38,530 nucleotides of DNA from NCBI GenBank assembly GCA_035576005.1, contig DATLXH010000158.1:1-38530 (forward strand), in the 5' to 3' direction. The stretch comes from DATLXH01 sp035576005. Lineage in GTDB: Bacteria; Acidobacteriota; Thermoanaerobaculia; Gp7-AA8. Shown here piece after piece: positions 1-9,444 of this stretch; within the stretch, counting starts at the first letter, position 1; the number at the start of each line of letters is the position of its first letter. The notes under the pieces are model-generated. The model saw only the letters and a program-made list of their open reading frames with translations, was not told the DNA's origin and made no database searches. The position numbers and the translations under genes are program-made.

Positions 1-138
1 GCCTGTCTGCTTCGTTGCACGGCAATTTCGCTCCTTGACATAGTGTCGACTATGCCTTCGTCGCAAAATCGCCGTGCGCCTCGCATCCAAGCCACTCTCC
101 GCCGTCTCACGACAAAGGTCTGTGAGAAATGCGGGCTA
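1..138 (+). repeat. 185-bp palindromic repeat, copy 1 (cut by window edge)
   Basis: This is the right-hand part of a dispersed element seen six times in the window. It holds the centre CATAGTGTCGACTATG and the right end, GGTCTGTGAGAAATGCGGGC followed by TA. The left ~50 bases lie outside the window. The terminal TA at 137-138 is part of the TAG stop codon of the minus-strand DUF962 gene. Short reading frames through it are not believable genes, because the same peptide recurs at every copy. Confidence 0.93.
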
Positions 139-495
139 GACCGGTTCCTGCGCGGCAGTAGACATCACGCCGCCAACGTATTTCTCGACTTCCACGTCCA
201 TTTTGCCCGCCATCATGAGGAAGAGCATTTTGTAGTCGGCGACAAGAGAGTAGAACGGATGCGCGAAGGTTGCGGGACGGTTTCCTTCGATGAAGAAATG
301 GCTGTACCAGGCGAAGCCATAGGCGACGACCGGAGCCAGGACCAGGATCGCGGCATGAATGCTCAGGGCCAGGCCAACCATCGCCAGGGCGACTACCGAA
401 CCGATCGCATGAAGCAACCGTGTCCGGTACCGACTGTGCTGCCGAACGTAGCAGGGCCAAAAATCCGAAAACGATCGGATACTGTCACGACTCAT
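136..495 (-). CDS. Mpo1-like / DUF962 family membrane protein
   Basis: A 119-residue protein of the DUF962/Mpo1-like family. In yeast, Mpo1 is an iron-dependent dioxygenase acting in alpha-oxidation of 2-hydroxy fatty acids. Bacterial members are small membrane proteins of unknown substrate. Two hydrophobic stretches lie near residues 29-60. They are followed by the family signature with conserved histidines: RQHS and LLHAIGS early, then YSHFFIEGNRPATFAHP and a closing DYKM. I chose the ATG at 495 because GGAG lies about ten bases upstream and the family domain begins right after it. A longer reading frame back to 603 would start inside repeat copy 2 and is rejected. The TAG stop codon is made by the outer TA of repeat copy 1, so the C-terminus may have been set by that insertion. 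The gene stands alone between two direct copies of the repeat. Confidence 0.82.
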   Translation of the reverse strand: MSRDSIRSFSDFWPCYVRQHSRYRTRLLHAIGSVVALAMVGLALSIHAAILVLAPVVAYGFAWYSHFFIEGNRPATFAHPFYSLVADYKMLFLMMAGKMDVEVEKYVGGVMSTAAQEPV

Positions 496-583
496 CGTTT
501 CTCCAAGGTTGGGTGTTCCCCTATTCTCCCATAGCCTTTCCATGCAGACAAACCGTCCCGAAACTGGGTAGAGCCCGGCTCCA

Positions 584-717
584 TCTGCTTCGTTGCACGG
601 CAATTTCGCTCCTTGACATAGTGTCGACTATGCCTTCGTCGCAAAATCGCCGTGCGCCTCGCATCCAAGCCACTCTCCGCCGTCTCACGACAAAGGTCTG
701 TGAGAAATGCGGGTTAG
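584..717 (+). repeat. 185-bp palindromic repeat, copy 2, left-truncated
   Basis: Matches the consensus from TCTGCTTCG through the right end, which is here GGGTTAG. The left ~50 bases, including the left inverted terminus, are missing and replaced by unrelated sequence. It has the same orientation as copy 1. It lies between the start of the DUF962 gene (495) and the end of the TamB-Omp85 gene (822), so it sits upstream of the first and downstream of the second. Confidence 0.93.
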
Positions 718-821
718 CGGGCCCCCACGTCAGGTCAACTCACCTCGCCATGGACCTGGCATCGATCGGAAAGCTCGCATCGCATACCTGCTCGACACCG
801 CCGTCCAGATCCAATTCAGCA

Positions 822-3800
822 TTAAAACGCGTATCCGAGCGTGAACGAGATCGCAAAGGGGTTCTCGTTCTCGACTCGGTCGAGTTTGTAGCCATAGTCG
901 ATCCGAATCGGGCCGACGGGTGTGAGGTAGCGGATTCCGGCACCAACTCCGTAGCGCAGCTCGTCGAAGGCCACGTCTCCGATCCGGCGCCACACGTTGC
1001 CTGCATCGACAAAAAGACCGCCGCTCAGACTGCCGAAGATCGGAAAGCGGTACTCCGCACTCAGTAGCAGGAGTCCATTACCCCCGATGGGGAAGATGTC
1101 GGTGACCTCACCATCGTCGTTGCAGATTCTTCGGATCGTCTCCCGCGGGTTCGGGTCCCGGCAGGGGTTGGATCCTGCAGGCTCGAGAATTCCTAGTGTG
1201 TCGAGGCTGAATGCGCGGTGGGAGGTCTCGCCACCGGAGAAAAATCGTTCCGAGTAAGGGACCCGATTATCGTCCTCCATCGAGCGTCCCCCTTGAGCGT
1301 GGATGAGGCCGAGTCGGGCGGAGAGGGCGACCAGGGTCCTTCTGGACAGGCCGATGTACCAGGCGCCTTGCGCGTATTGCTTGAGGAACCGGGCCTGGTC
1401 ATCCACCTCGCCGGAAGACTTCAAAATCGGAAAGGCGTACTCGAGCGACGCATTCGAAAAGAAGCCCCGTTTCGGATCAATCTGATCGTCTCGCTTGTCC
1501 CAGAAGAATGAAGGCGTGACGCTCGAGATCCGCGCGCGGGTATCTTCACGACCGATGATCGTCAGATCTTCGCAGACTTTCGGATCGCGACCTTCTTTCT
1601 CCCTGCATGGCGTCGAGACGACGCGATACTCATAGCGGACCGACCACCGAGTCTGCTCGCGAAACACGCGCGAGGCTTCGACGAAGACGCCGTAACGATT
1701 GATCGCGAGCTCGAAGTCGCGCGTGTTGCGGGTCGTGTCGCGTTTATAAATCGTGAACTGAGTTGGGATGTCGTAACCAAAGATGAATGGCTCGCGGTAT
1801 GTCGCCGAGTAGCGCTTCTCAGGCAGAGAAACGCTCGCATCGAGCCCAAGGTATCGACCCTTCCCGAACAGATTGCGATGAGTGATGCTGGCTGATGTTC
1901 GCAGTGCCTCACCGCTCGAAAATCCTACGCTGCCGGCGATCGTTAGATTCTTCCCTTCTTCCACTTCGATCTTTACGTTTCGGGTCCCCGTGGCTGTTGC
2001 CGACTGGTCCGGCTGTATGTCGACCCGTTGGAAAATACCGAGCCGGTAGAGATCGCGCTGCGCTTCGAAGAGATTTCGGAAGCTGAATGGCTGACCCGGC
2101 TTGATGCCGGCCTTGCGCAGGATGACGTAGCTGTCCGTGTAACTGTTGCCATCGGCGATCACGTTTCCGGTGCGCACTCGCGTTCCTTCGGCGAGCTTGT
2201 ACAGCACCTTTGCAGCCGTCTTACCCTCACTGTACTGGACGTCGGGTGTCACCTGGATCTCGACATTCCCCCTGTCTGAGTAGAAGGTTTGTAGCGAGAC
2301 GATGTCCTGACTCAGCAGCAGTGGATTGAGCGCGTTCCCGACCTTGAGGGAGAGCTGAGGCAGCTTGCGCGTCTCGATCTGTTCGTTGCCCTCGACCGCG
2401 ACCGCCGTGACGACCGTCCGCGGTCCTTCCACGATCGGAAAGGTGACGTTCAGCGCCCCGTCCGCTGTGGTGGCGGTAAGAGGGGGACTGACGATCGCCT
2501 CTGAAAAGCCATCGAGCTTGTAGTAACTCTCGAGTGCATCACGATCCGCCGAGAGTTGATCGGGCGTGATCCCTGTCGGTCTCCGCAGAAGTGACGCGAC
2601 GATTCGCCGAACGCCGCCCGGGGGCGCAGTGGCGACGACCCCTTCCAGTTTGCCGTCGTCAAGCTGCTGATTTCCTTCGAAACGGACCTCGCGGACCTGA
2701 TACTTCTTTCCTGGATTCACGTTGAAGGTAACGATCCAGTCGGAGCCGACCAGCTTCTCTTCGTAATCGACGGAGGCGAGGAAGTGACCGCGCGTCTGAT
2801 ACTCGGTCCGGATGCGTTCCTCTGCGCGGACGAGTACGTCCTGCGTGTAGCCTTCCGACCGGCGGAACGGGATCAGCCGTCGAATCGAACGGCGTGGAAC
2901 GCCGGAAACTTCGACTTTCACCACCGGCCCGACCGCGACACGGTACCTCGTCGTCACCTCGCCGCCCGGGGCGTCGATCTGCTCGCCCAGGTAACGAACC
3001 TCGGCCCGTCTATGGTCCTTGCGCACGAGAAAGTTCTCGATCCTGTCGGCGTCACGCTTCGCCTCGTCAGGACGAAAGACCTTGCCCGGCCCGCGTTTCA
3101 TCTGCTCGAGCAGCTTCTCACGCGTGAAGGGAGCCAGATCTCCCTCGAGCAGCACGGCGCCGACAATGGCCTGCTTCCCGCTAGTCGTGTGAAAAATGAC
3201 ATCGGCCCGGTTCTCCTGTCGTGCGAAGGTGGTCTCAGGGTCGACGGTCGCGGTCAGATAGCCATTCTTGACGAGGTCTTTGCGCAAGTCCTCAGCGTTC
3301 CGGTCGACTGCCGTCAGTCGCAGAACCTCACCGCTCTTGATTTCGATTTTCCGCCTGGCGCCGTCCCGATCGCCGAGACCCTCCACGACCACTGTGCCGA
3401 TTCTGTAGTTCAGCGAGAGGATAAAAGTAAGATCGACCACACCTCCGGCGTCGACAGCATCGACCTGGATGTCGCGGAAGTCGCCGGTCGCATAAAGCGA
3501 TTCGATCGCTCTCTGAACGCCGCGGATCGAATACGCCGATCCCTGCTCCATCGTCACCAGAGTGGTGAGAGGTTTCACGTCGAACGCAGCATCGGTGCGG
3601 AAGGAAACGGAACGGATCGTGACGTCTGAGCCTGCTCCAGCAGCAGAAGCCGGGGGAGCGTTTGAATCCGATGGGAGACTGGCTGCCGCTGAAGTAGGCG
3701 CGCTTCCCGCGGGCTTGAGAGAGACGAGGTAGGCGGCGGTTCCCTTCTCTTTGTTGGCCTCACCTCCCCACTGTCCCCGATACCGTCGTCGATACTTGCC

Positions 3801-6800
3801 ATCCAGAGCGTAGTTATGCGCGCTGCCAAGCCGGTCCTGGGCGTTCGGCACGGACGACTCCGTGATCTCTCGTGAGAACTGAACCAGCCACTCGGGTGAG
3901 AGCTGCCACTCCACATACTCTTCGTCGCGAGCACTCGATTCCTTGCCCGTGTTCCCTGTGTAATAGACGACCACTACCCGCACTGAGTCCGAGACCCTCT
4001 TTTCGAACGTGATCTTCGGTTTGGTCGGATCGCCGATCAGGTCGAGACGGAACGCATCCGCGAAGGGAAACACCCTGGACCCGATGAGACCGCCGAGGCT
4101 GTTGAGAAGCAGTGACTGACTCAGCGTAGGGAGCCCTGCACCGAAACCGGGCCCACGAGTCTGTCCGAACGCAGTAGGTCCGAGAAGACTGAGCAAGCCG
4201 AACTGACCCAGGGGTGGATCGCTTGTGAAAGTCGGCTTGATACGGTCGATGGTTCCGGTGATGTTAATCGTCAGGTCGACGGTCTGCGAGGGGCCGCCCT
4301 CTTCCGTCTGCACTCGCCCTTCTGCCGTGACGTCGAAGTATGGATCGATGCGAAAGGGGTTCTGAAAGTTCACCGTGCCGCGAACGACGCGATACTCGTT
4401 GTCCTGAAAGCGGATGGTGCCACCCTCACCAAGCGTGACGAGTCCCAGCACGATTGGTTTGGCCAGAGTTCCGGTGAGCTCGAGCTCGGCCCGGGCCGTG
4501 ACGTCTGCGACGTTGTTCTTTACGGAGAGCGTGTCATTCGCAATCAACTGCACGCGAAGATTCACATTGTCCTGCCAGGAGGCTGTGACGGCCGGCGCAA
4601 GCCCTCTCCGCTCGAGCAGGAGATTGACGAGCGAGCTCGCGATCGCGAAGTCTTTGTAATAGAGCCCCTGATCCACGACGACATCTCCCTGTACGAGCAG
4701 ACTGTCCGTGTTGCCGCTGATCCGAAGATTCAAGTCACCTTCGACCGCCACACCTTCAAAAAGTCGGATCGCGACATCAGTACCCTGGAGGTTCAGGGAC
4801 AAGCTGCTCGGTGTGAGACCCTCGAGTCTGATCGAGCCGCCCGCCACGATGGTGCCGCCACCTACGGTTGCCTTCAGCGAGTCGATCTCCACGTGATCGC
4901 CGCGGAAAACGAGCGTTCCCGTGACTTCGTCAATCAGCTGAGGGAAGCCCGCAAGACGAAACTCAGCGTCCTGAATCTCTGCGGTTCCGGTGACCTTGGG
5001 CGAGTCCAGAGTGCCGGAGATTCCGGCAGCGACGTTTACGTGCCCATCGACCTTGACGTCAGGGACAACGAGCTGCAGCAGCGCCGCTTCGACGTTCCCT
5101 TTCACGTTCAGGTTGATCGATTTGTCGCCGACCAGAGAGACGCTTCCCTGCATCGAAAAGTTCGATCCTTCACGCTGGAGGTTGAACGACTCGATTGCCA
5201 CCACCCCTCGACGCAATCCGAAGCGAATCGGCTCGGGGGCCGTGAATACATGCTCGAGGAAACGAACGTTCAGTGACGGAACGGATCCATCGATCTCCAG
5301 AGTCTCGAGTGACGTGATCTTGCCACCCAGTTTCAGGTCGACGATGAGCTCCCCTTCCGCTGGAAGTTGTCCGGCGTTAGGAAAAAGTGAGATGAGCTTT
5401 GCGAGATTGCTCACGGTGATTCTGACCAGGCCGTCGAGGGAGTTGTCCGCCGTGAGGCGGCCTGTGCCCTCGATCGAGGCAGCATCGAATGCATTGCCTC
5501 GAATCGTGAGGTTGCTGTTTCGCAGCGCAATGTAAAACGAGGGAGCTGCAGCGTCTTTCGGGAAGTTCACGCCCCTGAAGCTTCCTTCGTCGAGAGTGGC
5601 TTCGATCACCACCTCGGGACTCTCCAGAGTGCCCGCACCTGTGGAGCTCAGCTTCACCTTGCCGCCCAGGAGCTTCGATAGCGAGGCGAGCAGACGCACC
5701 TTCGACAGGTCGATCTGGGATGAGTTGATGATGTAGCTGAAATTCTCCTGGGCGAAGTCGTACTCGGCCTCTCCCGTGACGATGCCCGCGTCTGCTGTGA
5801 CTTCCACTCGTGTGGCCTTGAGTTTCCCACCGGTAAAAATGAGGTCAGCCCGCGCCGATCGAACCGCTTCGCCGTAAATCGCGCCGTCGGTCAGCGACAC
5901 GGCCCCTGAGCCTTCAAGCTGCTTTTTCGGTCCCTCAATGTGCAGCGTGCCGGTAACTGCACCGGTGACTGGCAGCGCACCGAGATCGAGGAACGCGGCG
6001 ATCTCCTCGACCGGCACCGAAGTCGCGCCCAGATCGAGATCGAGAACTACATTCCCCTGGCCGGGCCGCCAGTGCACATCGCCATTGACGCGGAGGTTGG
6101 ACGCGGCTCGACGGATATCCATGTCGGTGAACGCGACGGTCCCCGATTCCGGGGTGCCGGTAATTTTCAAGGAGCCTGTTCCCGCTCCGCGAGCTTTGAG
6201 TTTCAGTCCGACAACTGCGAGTGCTTCCTCAACGGGCCAGCTCTTTGCGTCGAGGGCCAGGTCGAATCGCGGTGAAGGTCCACGGTCGGGGAACCCGATG
6301 GTCCCGGCCATCGTGAGGGTCTCGTTGCCATCTCTGAAAAGTGCGGGCTCGAACGTGAGGAGGCTCTTCGTTCCTTCGTAGCGAAGCTGGATCTCGCTCT
6401 CGCCCAACCTCACCCCGTTGTAACGGGTCTCACTGCCGCTCAGATGGGCGACTACAGTGGGTCGCTTGAACGCGCCCCGGACGGTCCCGATAATCGTGCC
6501 CGAGCCGCCCATGTCGAGCAACTTGTATCCGCGTTTCCCGGCGCTCCTGGCGAAATTCAAAGCGATCCGATCCAGCTCCCCGAAGTCCTTGCTCCTGATC
6601 GAGACCGCGAGGTCCGCAATGAGATCCTCGATCTTCAACGTGCCCTTGAACCCGATCTGCGAAGAATCCGTCACCAGCTCGGATGGTCGGAACGTGATGA
6701 CTCCCTGATTGAGCAGGAAATCGGCGAAGCCCGACAGAGGAACGGGATACGGCGCATCGCCGAACGCTTCGGCTCCTCTGCGCAGTTTCGCCCTGCCTGA

Positions 6801-8111
6801 CCCGGCCCCGGCCAGGATCCGATCCTTGTTCCATTCGTACTTCAACGTTCCTACTGCCGCACCGCGGAGCCCGGTGTTCTCGACTTTCCAGTCGCTGAAA
6901 AGTTTCTCGAGCGATATCCCGTCGTAGTTCAAGTCGATCGACATCGGGTAAGGAGCGCCGTACTTCGACAGACGGTATTGTCCCGAGATCTCTCCGCCTG
7001 CATAACGTCCTGACTCGATGTCGAGCGTCGCCCGCTGACCCGTGAGATCGAGTGTCCCTTTCAACTTCGAGATGTCATAAGCGTCGGCCGTGATTGCAGG
7101 CGATGCGAAGTTTCCGGAGAGTTGAAAGTCTCCCTGCCGCCCCTTCAGCCGTCCCGTGATCGAGATCGGTCCGTCCAGCGTCTTGTCGACCCGAAAAATC
7201 TGGCGCAGTCTTGCCAGCTCGAGGCGCGAGGTTACCCCGATGTCGTAGGCACCGGCTGTTAGGGGATCGACTTTCCCTGCGAGGAAAAATTCTGCTCCCG
7301 CGCCATTGAGTGCAACGGAGCTCAGCTCGAGGATCCCGGGGATGTACCGGAACTTCGCTCGGAGGTCGAGATCCAGCGGCTCATACTGCTGGAGCTTGAG
7401 TTTGACCTTGCCTCCCCGCGCATAGCCATCGTAGATCTGCTTACTGAAGGTGGGAGTGACTTCGGAGAAGATCCCGCTGACGTCAGCCCGGATGTCGTGT
7501 CGCCGGTCGAGGAACTCGAGGGCCGCTCCACTGATGAACATCTTGCGAATGTCGAGTTTCACGATCTCGTAGCCGCGCGGCGGCGAGCGCTTCCACGAAG
7601 GGAAGTTGTGCGCGAGCGGCGCGCCCTGCCGGAACACCTCGAAGAAGACTTTTGGATCTCGAATGTCAATCCGTCCCAGGTCGACATTTCGCGAAAGAAG
7701 GTTCTGGAGAAGATTGTTTCCTCCGGTGATTTCCACCTGACGGACGACTGCGAAATACGGTTGTGTAGCGCCGGGAGCATTCGCGATGCGGACGTCCTCG
7801 AGCAGCACACGCTGAGGGCTGCGGCGAACCACTGTGACTTTCCTGATTGAAACATCGCGGCCGAGGCGCGACTCGAGGTTCTTCTCGATTCGAAGCCTCA
7901 CGAGCTCTGCAAAGCGGGCCGAGCCGATGTAACGGTAGCCGCCCCCGCCGAGAATGAAGAGCAGCACGATCGTAACGACCCCGAGGATGGCGATCGTCTG
8001 GACGCAGCCCCACATTGCCCCTTCCCGCTGTCGCTCCCGGCTACTTCGTTTCCGTGGAGTCGGCAGTAGGGGATCGCCCTCACCTGGTTGTCTGTCTGGA
8101 GTCTCTTCCAT
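822..8111 (-). CDS. TamB-Omp85 fusion: inner-membrane-anchored TamB plus seven POTRA-like domains and an Omp85 barrel
   Basis: A 2429-residue single frame. Residues ~36-55 form an N-terminal membrane anchor after a charged cytosolic head. Residues ~60-1440 are AsmA/TamB-like beta-repeat sequence, ending in a recognisable TamB C-terminal (DUF490) region: FRIDPYFDVTAEG, then LGGLIGSRVFPFADAFRLDL and ITFEKRVSDSVRV. A Ser/Ala/Pro linker (~1465-1495) leads into about seven POTRA-like units (~1496-2048). An Omp85 barrel (~2050-2429) ends in aromatic-rich strands, GPIRIDYGYKLD and the final FTLGYAF. The barrel lid motif, usually VRGF/Y, reads SHRAF and keeps the arginine. By family knowledge, TamB and TamA are separate partners that carry lipids or proteins to the outer membrane. 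Here both halves are one chain. The start codon has no strong ribosome site; Met33, just before the anchor, is an alternative. Confidence 0.9.
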   Translation of the reverse strand: MEETPDRQPGEGDPLLPTPRKRSSRERQREGAMWGCVQTIAILGVVTIVLLFILGGGGYRYIGSARFAELVRLRIEKNLESRLGRDVSIRKVTVVRRSPQRVLLEDVRIANAPGATQPYFAVVRQVEITGGNNLLQNLLSRNVDLGRIDIRDPKVFFEVFRQGAPLAHNFPSWKRSPPRGYEIVKLDIRKMFISGAALEFLDRRHDIRADVSGIFSEVTPTFSKQIYDGYARGGKVKLKLQQYEPLDLDLRAKFRYIPGILELSSVALNGAGAEFFLAGKVDPLTAGAYDIGVTSRLELARLRQIFRVDKTLDGPISITGRLKGRQGDFQLSGNFASPAITADAYDISKLKGTLDLTGQRATLDIESGRYAGGEISGQYRLSKYGAPYPMSIDLNYDGISLEKLFSDWKVENTGLRGAAVGTLKYEWNKDRILAGAGSGRAKLRRGAEAFGDAPYPVPLSGFADFLLNQGVITFRPSELVTDSSQIGFKGTLKIEDLIADLAVSIRSKDFGELDRIALNFARSAGKRGYKLLDMGGSGTIIGTVRGAFKRPTVVAHLSGSETRYNGVRLGESEIQLRYEGTKSLLTFEPALFRDGNETLTMAGTIGFPDRGPSPRFDLALDAKSWPVEEALAVVGLKLKARGAGTGSLKITGTPESGTVAFTDMDIRRAASNLRVNGDVHWRPGQGNVVLDLDLGATSVPVEEIAAFLDLGALPVTGAVTGTLHIEGPKKQLEGSGAVSLTDGAIYGEAVRSARADLIFTGGKLKATRVEVTADAGIVTGEAEYDFAQENFSYIINSSQIDLSKVRLLASLSKLLGGKVKLSSTGAGTLESPEVVIEATLDEGSFRGVNFPKDAAAPSFYIALRNSNLTIRGNAFDAASIEGTGRLTADNSLDGLVRITVSNLAKLISLFPNAGQLPAEGELIVDLKLGGKITSLETLEIDGSVPSLNVRFLEHVFTAPEPIRFGLRRGVVAIESFNLQREGSNFSMQGSVSLVGDKSINLNVKGNVEAALLQLVVPDVKVDGHVNVAAGISGTLDSPKVTGTAEIQDAEFRLAGFPQLIDEVTGTLVFRGDHVEIDSLKATVGGGTIVAGGSIRLEGLTPSSLSLNLQGTDVAIRLFEGVAVEGDLNLRISGNTDSLLVQGDVVVDQGLYYKDFAIASSLVNLLLERRGLAPAVTASWQDNVNLRVQLIANDTLSVKNNVADVTARAELELTGTLAKPIVLGLVTLGEGGTIRFQDNEYRVVRGTVNFQNPFRIDPYFDVTAEGRVQTEEGGPSQTVDLTINITGTIDRIKPTFTSDPPLGQFGLLSLLGPTAFGQTRGPGFGAGLPTLSQSLLLNSLGGLIGSRVFPFADAFRLDLIGDPTKPKITFEKRVSDSVRVVVVYYTGNTGKESSARDEEYVEWQLSPEWLVQFSREITESSVPNAQDRLGSAHNYALDGKYRRRYRGQWGGEANKEKGTAAYLVSLKPAGSAPTSAAASLPSDSNAPPASAAGAGSDVTIRSVSFRTDAAFDVKPLTTLVTMEQGSAYSIRGVQRAIESLYATGDFRDIQVDAVDAGGVVDLTFILSLNYRIGTVVVEGLGDRDGARRKIEIKSGEVLRLTAVDRNAEDLRKDLVKNGYLTATVDPETTFARQENRADVIFHTTSGKQAIVGAVLLEGDLAPFTREKLLEQMKRGPGKVFRPDEAKRDADRIENFLVRKDHRRAEVRYLGEQIDAPGGEVTTRYRVAVGPVVKVEVSGVPRRSIRRLIPFRRSEGYTQDVLVRAEERIRTEYQTRGHFLASVDYEEKLVGSDWIVTFNVNPGKKYQVREVRFEGNQQLDDGKLEGVVATAPPGGVRRIVASLLRRPTGITPDQLSADRDALESYYKLDGFSEAIVSPPLTATTADGALNVTFPIVEGPRTVVTAVAVEGNEQIETRKLPQLSLKVGNALNPLLLSQDIVSLQTFYSDRGNVEIQVTPDVQYSEGKTAAKVLYKLAEGTRVRTGNVIADGNSYTDSYVILRKAGIKPGQPFSFRNLFEAQRDLYRLGIFQRVDIQPDQSATATGTRNVKIEVEEGKNLTIAGSVGFSSGEALRTSASITHRNLFGKGRYLGLDASVSLPEKRYSATYREPFIFGYDIPTQFTIYKRDTTRNTRDFELAINRYGVFVEASRVFREQTRWSVRYEYRVVSTPCREKEGRDPKVCEDLTIIGREDTRARISSVTPSFFWDKRDDQIDPKRGFFSNASLEYAFPILKSSGEVDDQARFLKQYAQGAWYIGLSRRTLVALSARLGLIHAQGGRSMEDDNRVPYSERFFSGGETSHRAFSLDTLGILEPAGSNPCRDPNPRETIRRICNDDGEVTDIFPIGGNGLLLLSAEYRFPIFGSLSGGLFVDAGNVWRRIGDVAFDELRYGVGAGIRYLTPVGPIRIDYGYKLDRVENENPFAISFTLGYAF

Positions 8112-8389
8112 CCGCGCGTTGCCAACCCGCTCGGGAAGGCTTCGAGTCTACTCTGCAGCCGCTATCAGAAAAAGGTCGCGCAGGCTGTTCTCTGTGAGAC
8201 CGATGATCGTGGGTTTCACCAGTGGCACCGAGCATTCTCCCGCATCTGATCCGACCAGGGGTGGACGGTGATTCGGTAGAAGCTCCGATGACACGTAAAG
8301 CCTTATGTTTCAGTACGAAACGAGCAGCGAACGTATTCCCGTTCGAGGTCGGCGGACCTTCCAGGAAATGCGGGCCGGCTGGTCTCCCC
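8112..8389. other. Intergenic region between cysK and the TamB-Omp85 gene
   Basis: About 280 bases between the stop of cysK and the start of the TamB-Omp85 gene, both on the minus strand. It must carry the leader, and probably a promoter, of the long gene. I see no convincing hairpin terminator, repeat or coding sequence; reading frames here are extensions of shadows of the neighbours. Confidence 0.5.
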
Positions 8390-9361
8390 TCAAACTTTCG
8401 GCGCCGGAGCTGTCGCTGGTTGATTGACCAGATCTGTGTACTCGAACAGCGGCGTGGAGAGATAGCGCTCTCCTGTGCTGGGCAGCATAGCCACGACACG
8501 CTTCCCGGTCCCGAGCTCTCTTGCCAGTTCGAGTGCTGCGAAAGTGATTGCGCCGGATGAGATGCCGACGAAGATCCCTTCCTCTTTCGCAAGCCGGCGC
8601 GAGGTCGACACGGATTGCTCATAGGTCGCGTCGAAGATGCGATCCACCACGCTGGCATCATAGATGGCTGGAATGAAGCTCGGACCGATTCCCTGAAGCT
8701 TGTGAGGGTTGACGGTGCCGCCTCTGAGGACTTGCGACTCGATGGGCTCGACAGCGATCACGATGATCTTCGGGTTGCTTTCCTTGAGCGCTGCACCAGC
8801 TCCGCTCACCGTACCTCCTGTTCCAACGCCGGCCACAAAGGCATCAAGGTTGCCGCCTGTGTCACGGAGGATCTCGACTGCGGTCGTATCGCGATGAACC
8901 TGCGTGTTGGCCGGATTGTCGAACTGCCTCGACAGCCATGCGCGCTTGTTCGAAGCCGCGTACTCACCGGCCACGCGCTGCGACTCGGGGATTCCCATCG
9001 GCCCCGGTGTGAGCATCAGCTCCGCGCCGAGAGCCTGAAGAAGCTTCCGTCGCTCAATCGACATCGTGTCAGGCATGACCAGTACGCAGCGGTAGCCGCG
9101 TGCTGCGGCGACCATCGCGAGACCGATGCCGGTGTTTCCGCTGGTGGCCTCCACGATCGTGTCGCCCGGCTTGAGCTCGCCGCGCGCTTCCGCATCGCGC
9201 ACCATCGCATTGGCGATGCGATCCTTGACTGAAGAAAGGGGATTGAAGGTCTCCATCTTCACGACGACTTCGGCCATTCCCTTCTCTACCAGTCGATTGA
9301 GCCGGACCAGGGGTGTGTTGCCAATCGTTTCCGTGATGTCATTGTAAATTCGGCCGTGCAT
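8390..9361 (-). CDS. cysK: O-acetylserine sulfhydrylase (cysteine synthase A)
   Basis: A 323-residue PLP enzyme that makes cysteine from O-acetylserine and sulfide in the cytosol. The length is normal for CysK. The Schiff-base lysine is K46 in SSVKDR, the asparagine loop is TSGNTG at 73-78, and the phosphate loop is GTGGT at ~180-184. The C-terminal STGERYLST signature is present. Start ATG has AAGGA about 12 bases upstream. It lies 83 bases downstream of the response-regulator gene on the same strand, so it may be cotranscribed with the two-component genes, though a regulatory link is only inferred. A cystathionine beta-synthase-like paralogue is less likely, because there is no heme or CBS domain. 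Confidence 0.95.
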   Translation of the reverse strand: MHGRIYNDITETIGNTPLVRLNRLVEKGMAEVVVKMETFNPLSSVKDRIANAMVRDAEARGELKPGDTIVEATSGNTGIGLAMVAAARGYRCVLVMPDTMSIERRKLLQALGAELMLTPGPMGIPESQRVAGEYAASNKRAWLSRQFDNPANTQVHRDTTAVEILRDTGGNLDAFVAGVGTGGTVSGAGAALKESNPKIIVIAVEPIESQVLRGGTVNPHKLQGIGPSFIPAIYDASVVDRIFDATYEQSVSTSRRLAKEEGIFVGISSGAITFAALELARELGTGKRVVAMLPSTGERYLSTPLFEYTDLVNQPATAPAPKV

Positions 9362-9444
9362 TTCTCAGGTCCTTTCGGGCGATGCTGACGCCACGCGGAT
9401 CGTGCGTTGTATGGTGTGGTAACACGAGCAACAATCGGGGAAGG

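Noticed and set aside
43..534. Small reading frames beginning MSTMPSSQNRRA... (also at 11851, 33450) and, on the other strand, MRRRRVAWMR... (11808, 33434, 38216)
   Set aside because: They are translations of the palindromic repeat running on into unrelated flanks. The same peptide recurs at every copy on both strands, and none has a ribosome site.
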